Shown here: in pieces, positions 16,089 to 24,953 of the stretch | Layout: each line of letters starts with the position of its first letter | Numbering within the stretch: the stretch's first letter is position 1 | Origin: Cyclobacteriaceae bacterium | GTDB lineage: Bacteria; Bacteroidota; Bacteroidia; Cytophagales; Cyclobacteriaceae | Length of the DNA stretch: 64,000 bases | Direction: 5' to 3' | Assembly: GCA_016787665.1 (NCBI GenBank) | Contig: JAEUUC010000005.1 | Location: 1-64,000, forward strand | Translations under genes and position numbers: made by a program | Notes under the pieces: generated by a model | Seen by the model: only the letters and a program-made list of their open reading frames with translations | Database searches by the model: none | What the model was told of the DNA's origin: nothing

Positions 16089-17448
16089 ATCGTAGCGATT
16101 CAATGGGATCCTGTTCTGCGGCCCTGCGCGCGGGGGCAATACCAAATATTAACCCCACAAGTGCGGCTACACCGAAGGAAAGGAGTATCGAGGCAAGGCT
16201 GATGATGGTGGGAATATTGGCTACCGAAGACACTAAGTATGCCAGCGCTATGCCCAAGGAGATGCCCAACAAACCGCCACCCACACTGATTAACACCGAT
16301 TCGAACAAAAACTGCTGAACAATGTCTGACTTGCGGGCACCAAGCGAAAGGCGCAGACCAATCTCCTTGATCCGCTCCAGCACGGAGGCCAGCATAATGT
16401 TCATGATGCCAATGCCACCCACCAGCAATGAAATTCCGGCAATGGCACCTAACACATAGTTAAAGATGTCATTTGTTCGCTGCTGCTGCTTCAGCAATAA
16501 CTCCGGAATCTCAATTTCAAAGTCAACGACATCGTAATGTCGCCTTGACAACGTTCGCGTGAGAACTTCAGCCGTGGGCATTAACAAATCCGTTTCCGCT
16601 ACTTGTAAAACGAGCCGATCCAGTTGATGATAGTTCTTGCTTTCGGCCTCGTTTTCATTCTCTCCTTGTTGGTTTCCACCAATAATGATCACATTTCCAC
16701 TGCTTTTCATCGCCTCTTTGCGCAACATCTCGGCTGTAATCATATCGCGATTGCGGTACCTCACCAGCACGGTTTGCAACGGAGTATAGATATCCATATT
16801 AAAATCGCGGATACCCAACTTACTTATACTGTTTTGCGAGACCGTTCGATCATCGAGCACACCGATAATCGTCAGCCAGTGCGGCCCTACCTTGATACTT
16901 TTGCCAATGGGATTCTCCGTAGCAAAAAACTTTGCTTTAATGCCGCTTCCAATTATGCACACCGCAGAACCTATTTTAAGATGTTCTTCTGAAAAAACCT
17001 GTCCTTCGCCCAGTTGAAAATTAAAAATAGTGAAGTAGGCCGGTTGCACGCCCACCAACTTAGCTGACCTGCGAAAGCCATTGCGGATAACATAAGTATC
17101 GAGAATAATCTCAGGACTTACCTGCGAAAGACCTGGAAACAAGTCCTGAATGGCGCGAACATCGCGCAGCGTCAGGCCGGGAGAGAATTTTTTCTTCTCC
17201 TTTTTTCCGACCTTCTCTTCAATTTTTTCCTCTTTCTGTTCAACAATGGGCTTGATTACAATATTGTTCACGCCTACTAACTTGATCTGATCGAGCAATT
17301 CCTGCTGTGCCCCATTACCAATGGCCAGCATGGCGATAACCGCGGCAACACCAAAAATGATTCCCAGTGCGGTAAGTAACGACCGCACCTTATTCATGCG
17401 CACCGCCACCAGCGCGATACTGAAATTCACCAGAACACGGGCCAGCAT
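16081..17448 (-). CDS. MacB-like ABC transporter permease (FtsX family)
   Basis: The 455 residues have the MacB permease layout: one N-terminal membrane helix (TALGIIFGVAAVIAMLAIGNGA), a large periplasmic MacB_PCD domain, and three C-terminal helices with the FtsX signature (ILASVLERIKEIGLRLSLGAR). The protein has no nucleotide-binding domain, and no ATPase gene is in the window, so one must be supplied from elsewhere. A strongly charged K/E stretch near residues 75-92 sits just after the first helix. Its start overlaps the adaptor stop by one base (TAATG type), and it overlaps the TolC gene by 8 bases. Confidence 0.88.
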   Translation of the reverse strand: MLARVLVNFSIALVAVRMNKVRSLLTALGIIFGVAAVIAMLAIGNGAQQELLDQIKLVGVNNIVIKPIVEQKEEKIEEKVGKKEKKKFSPGLTLRDVRAIQDLFPGLSQVSPEIILDTYVIRNGFRRSAKLVGVQPAYFTIFNFQLGEGQVFSEEHLKIGSAVCIIGSGIKAKFFATENPIGKSIKVGPHWLTIIGVLDDRTVSQNSISKLGIRDFNMDIYTPLQTVLVRYRNRDMITAEMLRKEAMKSSGNVIIIGGNQQGENENEAESKNYHQLDRLVLQVAETDLLMPTAEVLTRTLSRRHYDVVDFEIEIPELLLKQQQRTNDIFNYVLGAIAGISLLVGGIGIMNIMLASVLERIKEIGLRLSLGARKSDIVQQFLFESVLISVGGGLLGISLGIALAYLVSSVANIPTIISLASILLSFGVAALVGLIFGIAPARRAAEQDPIESLRYE

Positions 17449-18743
17449 TAATTCAGATTTTGAGCAGTCGTGCTGTCTGACTCCTTCTTTTTGCGCTTGC
17501 CGTTAAGTTGTTCCAGCAGCTTCACGGGCTTATCTTGCTTGCCTTCGGGCACCGACAAATACACATTCTCGCCTTCGCGTAGTCCCAGCAACACTACGGC
17601 CTCATTGGCATTGGCCTGACCCAGTTGTACTTCTTGCTTGGATCCATCGCGCAGAAAAACATAGGTGAGACTATCGCCCTGGCTGTGCAGCGACTCCAGC
17701 GGCACGTATAACGCACTATCGATTTTTTCCGCCAGTATCTTGTTGCTGGTGGTCATGGACGGGCGTAAAGCCGGATCATTACCTCTGATCTCCACCATTA
17801 CTTCAAAAACGCGGGCATCCGAGTTGGGGCGTTGCTCCCCTACGTTGGCTACGTTGGTCACTTCACCCAGAAGTTTCTTGTCCGGGTAAGCATCAAGTCC
17901 GACATCCACCGTCTGCCCCGGCTTCACTTTCCTAACATCCACCTCATTCACATAGGTCTTCGACATCATCACCGTAAGGTCTGGCAGGGTGGCCACCGTA
18001 GGGTCCCACATGTGGATTTGCGATCCCGCTTTGATGGGGCGACCGTCCCAGCCCTTTTCGTAAATCACCATGCCGTCCTCGGGTGCGTGAACGTCAAAGG
18101 ACTGAAGAACCTTGGTCATGGCTTCCAGTTCATTCTGGACTTTGCGAAGCTCTGCAGATACTTCGCGCATCTTTTCCACATTCTGATTCTTCTTGATTTT
18201 GTAATTATCCTGTGCCTGCTCATAGGCACGCTTGGCTTTGTCGAGGTTAATTTCGGCTTGCTTGATGGTAGCTGGTGGCTCAAACTTCGATTGCTCCAGA
18301 ATAATGCGCTTCTCGTCCTCTGCGTACTTCAGATTAATTAATTCATCGCGCGATTGGCGCATTTGCAGCGTGGTGTCCAACTGCGTTTGCGTGTATTTGG
18401 AACTGGCCTTTTCAAGCTCGATCTGCTTGGCCGTAAACTTCTTTTGAAATTCAGATGGATCCAGGGTTGCCACCCAGTCGCCCTTTTTTACGACCGTTCC
18501 CTCATTTATGATGTTTTGAATGGTAACCTGCCAGATATCAAAGTTGCGCAACTCCTGAGGCCCTTTAATCTTCACCGAGTTCTTGGCTTCCAATTCACCG
18601 GTGGTCTCAATCTCCACCTTAAACTGCCCGCGCTTCACCGTGGCCATAATGTCTGCTGCTTTATTTTCGCTACTCCGGGTAGCCCACGCCACCACCGCCA
18701 CCAGCACGACCAATACTCCACCAATTACAAGTTTTCGATTCAT
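17448..18743 (-). CDS. HlyD/MacA-type periplasmic adaptor
   Basis: This 431-residue membrane-fusion protein has a single N-terminal anchor (VIGGVLVVLVAVVAWATR). A split lipoyl-like domain (VKRGQFKVEIETTGELEAKNSVKIKG near residues 40-65) is interrupted by a long coiled-coil hairpin (residues ~105-215, K/E/Q-rich). The lipoyl half DVHAPEDGMVIYEKGWDG and beta-barrel and membrane-proximal domains follow. It would link the MacB-like permease to the TolC channel. It is the first gene of the operon, 93 bases after the exported coiled-coil protein gene, with no obvious terminator between. Confidence 0.9.
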   Translation of the reverse strand: MNRKLVIGGVLVVLVAVVAWATRSSENKAADIMATVKRGQFKVEIETTGELEAKNSVKIKGPQELRNFDIWQVTIQNIINEGTVVKKGDWVATLDPSEFQKKFTAKQIELEKASSKYTQTQLDTTLQMRQSRDELINLKYAEDEKRIILEQSKFEPPATIKQAEINLDKAKRAYEQAQDNYKIKKNQNVEKMREVSAELRKVQNELEAMTKVLQSFDVHAPEDGMVIYEKGWDGRPIKAGSQIHMWDPTVATLPDLTVMMSKTYVNEVDVRKVKPGQTVDVGLDAYPDKKLLGEVTNVANVGEQRPNSDARVFEVMVEIRGNDPALRPSMTTSNKILAEKIDSALYVPLESLHSQGDSLTYVFLRDGSKQEVQLGQANANEAVVLLGLREGENVYLSVPEGKQDKPVKLLEQLNGKRKKKESDSTTAQNLN

Positions 18744-18836
18744 AGGTTTAAGTTTAGCAAAAGGATCCAGTTGTTGTAAACTGAATCCTCCCCCGATAGG
18801 TTACCGGATAAACGTTAAAAAGTTGCAAAATAGTAC

Positions 18837-20174
18837 CTACTGCGGCATTCCTTTTTTCACTGTTACCTTCGCCAGGGCGGCCTCTTTGGTGATTTTGCCC
18901 GAACTGTAATCCCTTAACACATCCGCTTTTACGGAGTACTCCAGGGTAGCCGGTAGTCCGCACTGCTTGCACCGCGTCATTTTTACATGTAAGGATAGCG
19001 TCTCATTGTCCTTTAAGCTCTTCAGGGTGCGTCCATACTCCAGTATGTCTTCCTTGATGCCCTTTTCAAAGGTCGGGTACAATTCTTTCACTTTTTGATC
19101 GCGCTCTTCCTGCGTCAGGTTTTCAAGATTGACCGTGGGCATATCAAACCTGCGGTTACCCCGATCGTGCGCAGAATAGACACTCATGTAGTACACCACA
19201 CCAAAATCGGTGAGTCGTTCGAAGAAGATGTCGTTCGCAGTGAAATAAGTTTTTGACAAGTCTTCGCGATAGAGGCGTTCCAGTATGCTGGAAAACAATT
19301 CGAGATCGGGTTCTTTCTTATCGGAGGTAGTCGTGTTAACCACCTTGATCTTCGCGAGCATCTGTTCGCGCGACAATTTTCCTTGCTTGTATTCGTTGAT
19401 ATCTCCGCGAAGGGCCTCCACTACCAGGTAGGATCGTTTCGGTTGATCAAAGCCCATCCAAACATCCCCGGCATCACCCCGATTGGTAATGACAATTCGT
19501 TCCTCGGGTTTAAGTTGACCAATCAGATCACCGTAGTCGACCAAAAACTCTTTCGCCACCTCCGCGAGCTTCTTCGTCATAATCTGGTTCAGACTGTCGC
19601 GATTGGGGGCGGCTGCGGCACGCCCGACACGGGCTGAGCCCCGAATGCCTTCCGTGCGCGCCCGACCGCGAGACTCGCGCAATTCGGATTCAAGCTTTCG
19701 CTGTTCTTCTTCCAGTTCGCGTTGCCGATTCTCCATCTCACGCTTAGCCTCCCGATCGGCCTTGCGCAATTCCTCTTCCAACTCACGAGCCTCGGCTTCC
19801 AACTCCGAAAGCCGGTCGGCCACATCTTCCCGTTCTTCTTCGTCCGTGCTGAAGGAATAGGAGTACATACGCCCCGCGACCGGATATTGAACCACGATGG
19901 GATCCAACGGTGCCAAGGCGCCCCAAACCCCCATCATTTCGCCCGGCAGGCGAAACGTAACGCCATAACCAGGCATATATTTTCCCTCAACTTCCATAGG
20001 AAAGAAATATCTGCGCTCGGACTGTTGCCGCAGCAATGTATTGAGAATGTTCTCCGCCACTTCGATATCGCGCTCCATGCGGGCCTCGTCAATCTTCTGT
20101 GCCTGCACCAAAACCGGCAAGCCGGCTATTGCCGATATCACCGCCACAACCAACCCTTTTACAATGTGTTTCAT
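18837..20174 (-). CDS. Exported coiled-coil protein of a sigma/anti-sigma operon, unknown function
   Basis: The 445 residues begin with a signal peptide ending VLVQAQ (~residue 25). A globular part has strand-like segments (MPGYGVTFRLPGEM). A long charged coiled coil at about residues 112-175 consists almost entirely of E, R, K and L. A C-terminal domain holds ERIVITNRGD and a CKQCG pair near residue 415. I do not recognise the family. It follows the anti-sigma gene by 26 bases and is likely co-transcribed with the sigma factor, so its product may report on or respond to envelope state. It precedes the efflux operon. Confidence 0.7.
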   Translation of the reverse strand: MKHIVKGLVVAVISAIAGLPVLVQAQKIDEARMERDIEVAENILNTLLRQQSERRYFFPMEVEGKYMPGYGVTFRLPGEMMGVWGALAPLDPIVVQYPVAGRMYSYSFSTDEEEREDVADRLSELEAEARELEEELRKADREAKREMENRQRELEEEQRKLESELRESRGRARTEGIRGSARVGRAAAAPNRDSLNQIMTKKLAEVAKEFLVDYGDLIGQLKPEERIVITNRGDAGDVWMGFDQPKRSYLVVEALRGDINEYKQGKLSREQMLAKIKVVNTTTSDKKEPDLELFSSILERLYREDLSKTYFTANDIFFERLTDFGVVYYMSVYSAHDRGNRRFDMPTVNLENLTQEERDQKVKELYPTFEKGIKEDILEYGRTLKSLKDNETLSLHVKMTRCKQCGLPATLEYSVKADVLRDYSSGKITKEAALAKVTVKKGMPQ

Positions 20175-20200
20175 GATGTCAATGTTTATTACTGCTTAGA

Positions 20201-21043
20201 TCAATAGCTGGTGAATTTAGTTTTAGGATTAGCCGAAGAAATTATACTGGCCAGAATTTGCTCGGTCTCCTGTTGAAACTGTCCCGTGTTTTTCTCGATG
20301 TCCGTCATGCGCGCCTGAAACATGGTTAAGTCCTGGTTTCGCTGCTCTTGCAGGTACTTGGAAAAATCGATGAGTAAGTTCTCGATGTACACCTTCTGCT
20401 CGTTCGAGGACAATTTCATGTAGTCTTTCATCGCAGCCAGGTTCCGGTCTTGCAAATCGGTGGCGAATTGGCGCACCTGCGCCTCGGAAGCCGTGGCGGC
20501 TACCTGCACCAGACGATCCATCCGGGACGAATTGACCGCCAGCGCGGACTTAACCGATTGATCAAGCCTGGCTTGATTCGCGGCCAATTCTGTTTTCCAC
20601 ACCTCGTTGTTCTGCTGCAGCGATTGATCGATCATATTCTGAACATGCGAAGCGGTCAACGACTCAGTCGGTTGAGCGATGCTCTTCGGTTCGCCCATAC
20701 GAATCACCAATTCCCCTTCCGACCACGAAACACGTGTGCCTACGAGGCTCAGGGTAGCCATAAACAATGCTAACCCGGCTGCCAGGCCGAGGCTCACTTT
20801 CATAAAATCCGTACGCCACAAACTGCTTTTGCGCGCTTGCTCATCCGGAAAAATAAAGGAAGGCGCAATCACCTCTTTGTCTTCTACAGCATGAAGCCTG
20901 TTGCGCACATTCTGTAACGCCTGCAGCTCGGCTCGCGCCTCAGCATGTTGCTCTAGATAACGTTCCACATCGGCACGTTGTTGAGGCGTCAACTCATCAT
21001 AGAGGTACGCCATCAGCATTTCCTGATCAGGTTTAGTTTTCAT
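20201..21043 (-). CDS. Anti-sigma factor with one membrane helix
   Basis: I chose the ATG at 21043, which overlaps the sigma-gene stop by 11 bases. The 280 residues have the anti-sigma layout: an N-terminal zinc-finger-like or ASD helix bundle (LMAYLYDELTPQQRADVERYL, residues ~9-30) but without the HxxxCxxC ligands, then one membrane helix (KVSLGLAAGLALFMATLSLVG, ~residues 82-102). A long helical periplasmic C-terminus rich in Q, N and E follows (residues ~125-280). It would hold the adjacent ECF sigma factor at the membrane until a periplasmic signal frees it. Confidence 0.8.
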   Translation of the reverse strand: MKTKPDQEMLMAYLYDELTPQQRADVERYLEQHAEARAELQALQNVRNRLHAVEDKEVIAPSFIFPDEQARKSSLWRTDFMKVSLGLAAGLALFMATLSLVGTRVSWSEGELVIRMGEPKSIAQPTESLTASHVQNMIDQSLQQNNEVWKTELAANQARLDQSVKSALAVNSSRMDRLVQVAATASEAQVRQFATDLQDRNLAAMKDYMKLSSNEQKVYIENLLIDFSKYLQEQRNQDLTMFQARMTDIEKNTGQFQQETEQILASIISSANPKTKFTSY

Positions 21044-21650
21044 AACCAAACGATTCTTTAGTAAGATTTTTCTGTTCCAATATTTTTTTCAAACCGTCTA
21101 ACCCGTAGTACAGCCGGCTCTTGGCCGTATTCTCCGATATATTGAGCGCCTCCGCTATTTCGCGGAACTTGAACCCTTCATACTCTTTCATAATCACAAC
21201 TGTACGCTGCTCCTCACTCAGCTCCAGCAAACATTGCTGCAGCAAGTCGGAAAGTTCGGTCTGGCGCAATTGGTGCTCGGGGTTTTCGTGCCGATGGGGC
21301 GTTTCGATCCGTAATGGTCCGCTGCCGGGCGTTTCGCCCAGCGACACCGTACGCCTTGACTGCTTCCTGCGCAATTCCTCCCGGCAGTTGTTCACCGCTA
21401 TGGTGTATAACCACGACTTAAACCGACCCACCTCCTGGAGGTGCGGCAGATTTCGGTGCATGGAGATGAATGTCTTTTGCGCAACCTCCATCGCCAGGTC
21501 ATGGTCGAAAAAGAACTTATAGCCGAAATTATAAATGCGCTTGTACCACAACTGCATCAGTTTGCCCTGGGCATGGCGGTCGCCTCCGCGGGCCTGCAGG
21601 ACCAACGCATCGGTTTGCATCATGGGTGATGTCGGTAAGGTTTCGACCAC
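21033..21650 (-). CDS. ECF-type RNA polymerase sigma factor
   Basis: The 205 residues show sigma-70 region 2 (YNFGYKFFFDHDLAMEVAQKTFISMHRNL and FKSWLYTIAVNNCREELRRKQSR, residues ~40-105) and region 4 (LLELSEEQRTVVIMKEYEGFKFREIAEALNISENTAKSRL, ~145-185), with no regions 1 or 3, the mark of an ECF sigma factor. The anti-sigma gene overlaps its end by 11 bases. The exact start is uncertain: ATGs at codons 10 and 11 are alternatives. Two short inverted repeats lie in the 136-base divergent region upstream. Confidence 0.9.
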   Translation of the reverse strand: MVETLPTSPMMQTDALVLQARGGDRHAQGKLMQLWYKRIYNFGYKFFFDHDLAMEVAQKTFISMHRNLPHLQEVGRFKSWLYTIAVNNCREELRRKQSRRTVSLGETPGSGPLRIETPHRHENPEHQLRQTELSDLLQQCLLELSEEQRTVVIMKEYEGFKFREIAEALNISENTAKSRLYYGLDGLKKILEQKNLTKESFGYEN

Positions 21651-21708
21651 TGGAAAACCGTCAAATTATCCTCAATTACCTGCTTTTGAAGTTGAGATGG
21701 AAGCCAGG

Positions 21709-21742
21709 TTAAAATAGTTTTAAACGGCAAGACTTTTTGCCG
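21709..21742. repeat. Two adjacent inverted repeats in the divergent promoter region
   Basis: TTAAAA-tag-TTTTAA (21709-21723) is followed at once by CGGCAA (21725-21730) pairing with TTGCCG (21737-21742). They lie between the ECF sigma gene (start 21650, leftward) and the methyltransferase gene (start 21787, rightward). They could be binding sites; the second could also act as a weak hairpin. Confidence 0.35.
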
Positions 21743-21770
21743 GGTTGGTGCGCCTTGTACAGACGGCATG

Positions 21771-21778
21771 TATCTTTG
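21771..21778 (+). promoter_or_regulatory. -7 element of the methyltransferase gene
   Basis: TATCTTTG matches TAnnTTTG, with TTG at 21745-21747 (23 bases upstream). The ATG at 21787 follows by 8 bases, so the leader is nearly absent. Confidence 0.5.
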
Positions 21779-21786
21779 CCGCCCGG

Positions 21787-22542
21787 ATGAAAAAACTGAT
21801 TTCGTGGCTGGTGCGGTATGTGCCGCGTAAGTATTTGCAGCTTTTCAGCGGCATGGGCCTCAAAATCGTAGGTCTTTTTTACCGCGGCAATGCCGTTGAA
21901 TGCCCGGTGTGCGGGCACACCTACCGGAAATTTCTTCCCTACGGGCGAATCAACCCCCGGCCCAATGCTCTGTGTCCGAACTGCCTGTCGTTGGAGCGCC
22001 ACCGGTTAATCTGGCTGTACCTCAAACAGAAAACGGATTTTTTTCAACGACCGCAGCAGGTGCTTCACATCGCGCCCGAGCACTGTTTTATTAAGCCGTT
22101 CGAGCGGCAGCATGGCATGGGATACATCACGGCCGACCTGGAGTCTCCCCTGGCGAAGGTGAAAATGGATATTCACGAAATGCCTTTTGCGGAGAACCAA
22201 TTTGACGTGGTGTTATGCAATCATGTGCTGGAGCACGTGCAGGATGACATAAAAGCCATGCGCGAGATTCAGCGCGTGTTAAAGCCGGGCGGGTACGCCA
22301 TCCTTCAGGTTCCGTTCTTTCACCCGGTACCCGCGGTCACGTACGAAGATTTCACCATCACGGATGCCCGTGAGCGCGAAAAGGCCTTTGGCCAGGCGGA
22401 CCATATCAGGAAGTTCGGCCGGGACTACGTTGAACGAATTTCGCGAGGCGGGCTACAGGCAGAAGCCAGCCGATTTGCCGAAACCCAAAGCCGGAGATTT
22501 GGTATTGAGAACCGGGAGATTCTATACCTCGGCCACAAATAA
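21787..22542 (+). CDS. Zinc-ribbon SAM-dependent methyltransferase
   Basis: I chose the ATG at 21787, right behind the promoter. The 251-residue protein has an N-terminal zinc ribbon (CPVCGH at residues ~39-44 and CPNC at ~65-68) and then a class I methyltransferase domain. VLHIAPEH carries the glycine-poor motif I, ITADLE the acidic residue, and FDVVLCNHVLEHVQDDIKAMREIQRVLKPGG the type-11 hallmark. The type usually modifies small molecules or glycans; the substrate is unknown. It is monocistronic, ending before a bidirectional hairpin shared with mdh. Confidence 0.85.
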   Translation: MKKLISWLVRYVPRKYLQLFSGMGLKIVGLFYRGNAVECPVCGHTYRKFLPYGRINPRPNALCPNCLSLERHRLIWLYLKQKTDFFQRPQQVLHIAPEHCFIKPFERQHGMGYITADLESPLAKVKMDIHEMPFAENQFDVVLCNHVLEHVQDDIKAMREIQRVLKPGGYAILQVPFFHPVPAVTYEDFTITDAREREKAFGQADHIRKFGRDYVERISRGGLQAEASRFAETQSRRFGIENREILYLGHK

Positions 22543-22570
22543 AAAAGCCCGCGGTTAGGCAGGCTCTTTT
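22541..22570. terminator. Weak bidirectional terminator between methyltransferase gene and mdh
   Basis: AGCC (22546-22549) pairs with GGCT (22562-22565), with further GC pairs after a mismatch. The stem is flanked by A-run 22541-22546 and TTTT 22567-22570, so it can serve both converging genes. The stem is short. Confidence 0.4.
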
Positions 22571-22584
22571 CACTTTCAGTAAGG

Positions 22585-23517
22585 CTACTTACCCAACTTA
22601 TCGAGCACGTCCATCACTTCTTTCACGTGCTTGCGGCTGGTTTCCAGCAGAGCTCGTTCTTCCGAGTTCAAATCCAGTTCAATAACTTTCTCCACTCCGT
22701 TTTTGCCCAGCACGACCGGAACACCGAGGTAGCAGTTCTTAATACCGTATTCGCCATCCAGTTGAATACATACCGGCAGGATTCGATGTTGATCTTTCAC
22801 GATGGATTCGACCATTTGGGCGGCTGCCGAACCGGGCGCATACCACGCGGAGGTGCCCATGAGTTTCACCAACTCGCCACCACCCACTTTGGTACGTTCC
22901 ACAATGGCGTTCAACTTGTCTTTGTCGATCAGCTCGGTTACCGGAATACCCGAAACCGTGGTATAGCGCGGCAGTGGCACCATGGTGTCACCGTGCCCAC
23001 CCAGGATCATCGCCTGAATATCTTTTGGAGATACGTTTAGTGCCTCGGCCAGGAATGCGCGATACCGGGCCGTATCCAGAATGCCGGCCATACCCATAAT
23101 GCGGGTCCGTGGCAGTTTAGATGTGATGTGCGCCTGATAGGTCATCACATCCAGCGGGTTGGAAACCACAATGATGATGGCGTTCGGAGAATGCTTTACC
23201 ACATTTTCGGTTACCGACTTCACAATCGTGGCGTTGGTTCCGATCAAATCATCGCGGCTCATGCCCGGCTTGCGCGGCAGTCCCGAGGTGATCACCACAA
23301 CATCCGAGTTGGCCGATTTCGCATAGTCGTTGGTCGAGCCGATGGTGCGGCTGTCATACAAATCGATGGGCGCCTTTTGCCAGATGTCGAGTGCCTTGCC
23401 TTCGGCCAAGCCCTCTTTGATATCAACCAGAACAATTTCATTGGCCACCTCGCGGTAGGCCAGCACATCGGCACAGGTAGCGCCTACATTACCCGCGCCA
23501 ACAACCGTAATTTTCAT
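22585..23517 (-). CDS. mdh: Malate dehydrogenase
   Basis: This 310-residue NAD-dependent enzyme interconverts malate and oxaloacetate in the TCA cycle. The Rossmann motif GAGNVGATCA is at residues 7-16. The substrate-specificity loop GLPRKPGMSRDDL carries the arginine that separates malate from lactate dehydrogenases. VVSNPLDVMTY and the catalytic GGHGDTMVPLPRY (His ~175) are present. The form is the LDH-like MDH common in Bacteroidota. It is convergent with the methyltransferase gene and has tilS on the same strand 78 bases upstream. Confidence 0.96.
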   Translation of the reverse strand: MKITVVGAGNVGATCADVLAYREVANEIVLVDIKEGLAEGKALDIWQKAPIDLYDSRTIGSTNDYAKSANSDVVVITSGLPRKPGMSRDDLIGTNATIVKSVTENVVKHSPNAIIIVVSNPLDVMTYQAHITSKLPRTRIMGMAGILDTARYRAFLAEALNVSPKDIQAMILGGHGDTMVPLPRYTTVSGIPVTELIDKDKLNAIVERTKVGGGELVKLMGTSAWYAPGSAAAQMVESIVKDQHRILPVCIQLDGEYGIKNCYLGVPVVLGKNGVEKVIELDLNSEERALLETSRKHVKEVMDVLDKLGK

Positions 23518-23595
23518 AGTGTTAGAGTTTGAATCCGTAGTTAAGTAGTGCTTAAAAGCGCTCCAAGTTAGGGGTAGGACGGCAAACCAAAAAAC

Positions 23596-24918
23596 TTATT
23601 CGACCATTTCGCGCGACCATTGGACTCTTAACATCTGGCGGGTGTTGGGGGTTATCCGGGCCCACTCCGCCACGCGGTGACCGACTAGCCAAACCACCCG
23701 GCCACCGGACTCCAACACGGTGACTTCGGGCTTATGCGAGCGTGGCACTTTCGCGTCAATCAACATATCGCTGACTTTGCGCGTGCCCGTCATGCCAAAC
23801 GGCTGTAGCACATCGCCCTCCCGCCATCCGCGCCAGGTCAGGGGGAACGACAGGCAATCCAAATCGAGGCAAGCCGCAGCAGCGTCAGCAGCTATTGCGG
23901 GAGGTTCTACAAAAAAATGCAACTGCTGTGAACCCAGGCGTGCAACGGTTTCGCCTTGATCGATCAAAGCCTCGCCCGGTGAATCGGACAGGGGCCCAAC
24001 CAGAATGGCATCCCGATCGACAACGGCCACGTGGGTATGGGTCAAAAAACGGGCACCCACATGATCTCTGGCTTCCGTCAGTTGCTGAACCTGCGAAAGG
24101 GTAAATCCATGACCCCGCATGAGTTCATACAACACCGAAACCGGTGCAGGCTGCCCGGTCAGCCAACGTTTGGCAATTCGCATTTCAGAGCCAACCACGG
24201 TAATCCCCTCCTGACCAGCCGCAGCCAAACCCGCTTTAATCAAAAAAGGCAACGCCTGCGTTTTGGCCAAGCCGCGTTGGAATGTATCCATCAGCGAAGG
24301 GTTAATTTTAAGCAACTCGGGCACCACATGGTGACGGACAGCATTACGTTGGTAGTCATCGCCCAGGTTGCTCTCATCCTCACGCCAAGTGATACCCTGA
24401 CTGGCGGCATAGGTCAGCACTTGTTCGCGTGAAAACGGCAACAGCGGACGTATGATCAATTCGTTTTGCTCAGGTATACCCAACCAGCCATCCCAACCTT
24501 TTCCATGAATCCAGTTCAGCAAGACAGTTTCCAGGTTATCGTTTGCCTGATGGGCCGTCACAATATGGGTATACCCCTCCCTTCGGGCCACCTCCACCAG
24601 CCATTGGTACCGAAGTTCGCGGGCCGCGACCTGTACCGACACACCCTGACGGATGGCATAGTTATTGGTATCTAAGCGTGTGCTATGAAAAGGTATCTTC
24701 CTTTGCTCACACGTTTCGCGGACGAATCGTTCATCTTCGTCAGCGGCAGCTCCGCGCAACTGAAAATTCACATGCCCCACACCCATCGGGCAGCCCGCCT
24801 GCTGCAACAGGTGGAGCAAGACCATCGAATCGAGCCCGCCACTGACGGCCACCAGCAGGCGTTGATGGGCGGTGCCCCAGTCCTTTTTCCGGATATGCGC
24901 GCGAAAGGCTTCCAACAT
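23596..24918 (-). CDS. tilS: tRNA(Ile)-lysidine synthetase
   Basis: This 440-residue N-type ATP pyrophosphatase attaches lysine to C34 of the CAU-anticodon tRNA-Ile so that it reads AUA. The P-loop motif SGGLDSMVLLHLL is near residues 26-38. HVNFQLRGAAADEDERFV and THIVTAHQANDNLETVLLNW supply the family's substrate and magnesium residues. The C-terminal substrate-recognition domain is present (LDLDCLSFPLTWRGWREGDVLQPFGM, then KVSDMLIDAKVPRSHK). It diverges from the OstA-like gene with 35 bases between starts. Confidence 0.94.
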   Translation of the reverse strand: MLEAFRAHIRKKDWGTAHQRLLVAVSGGLDSMVLLHLLQQAGCPMGVGHVNFQLRGAAADEDERFVRETCEQRKIPFHSTRLDTNNYAIRQGVSVQVAARELRYQWLVEVARREGYTHIVTAHQANDNLETVLLNWIHGKGWDGWLGIPEQNELIIRPLLPFSREQVLTYAASQGITWREDESNLGDDYQRNAVRHHVVPELLKINPSLMDTFQRGLAKTQALPFLIKAGLAAAGQEGITVVGSEMRIAKRWLTGQPAPVSVLYELMRGHGFTLSQVQQLTEARDHVGARFLTHTHVAVVDRDAILVGPLSDSPGEALIDQGETVARLGSQQLHFFVEPPAIAADAAAACLDLDCLSFPLTWRGWREGDVLQPFGMTGTRKVSDMLIDAKVPRSHKPEVTVLESGGRVVWLVGHRVAEWARITPNTRQMLRVQWSREMVE

Positions 24919-24939
24919 CGTGTAAAATTAAGTTTTATC

Positions 24940-24947
24940 TACTTTTG
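24940..24947 (+). promoter_or_regulatory. -7 element of the OstA-like gene
   Basis: TACTTTTG is a full TAnnTTTG match placed 6 bases before the ATG at 24954, so the message is probably leaderless or nearly so. No clear -33 element is visible. Confidence 0.5.
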
Positions 24948-24953
24948 AGCCCG

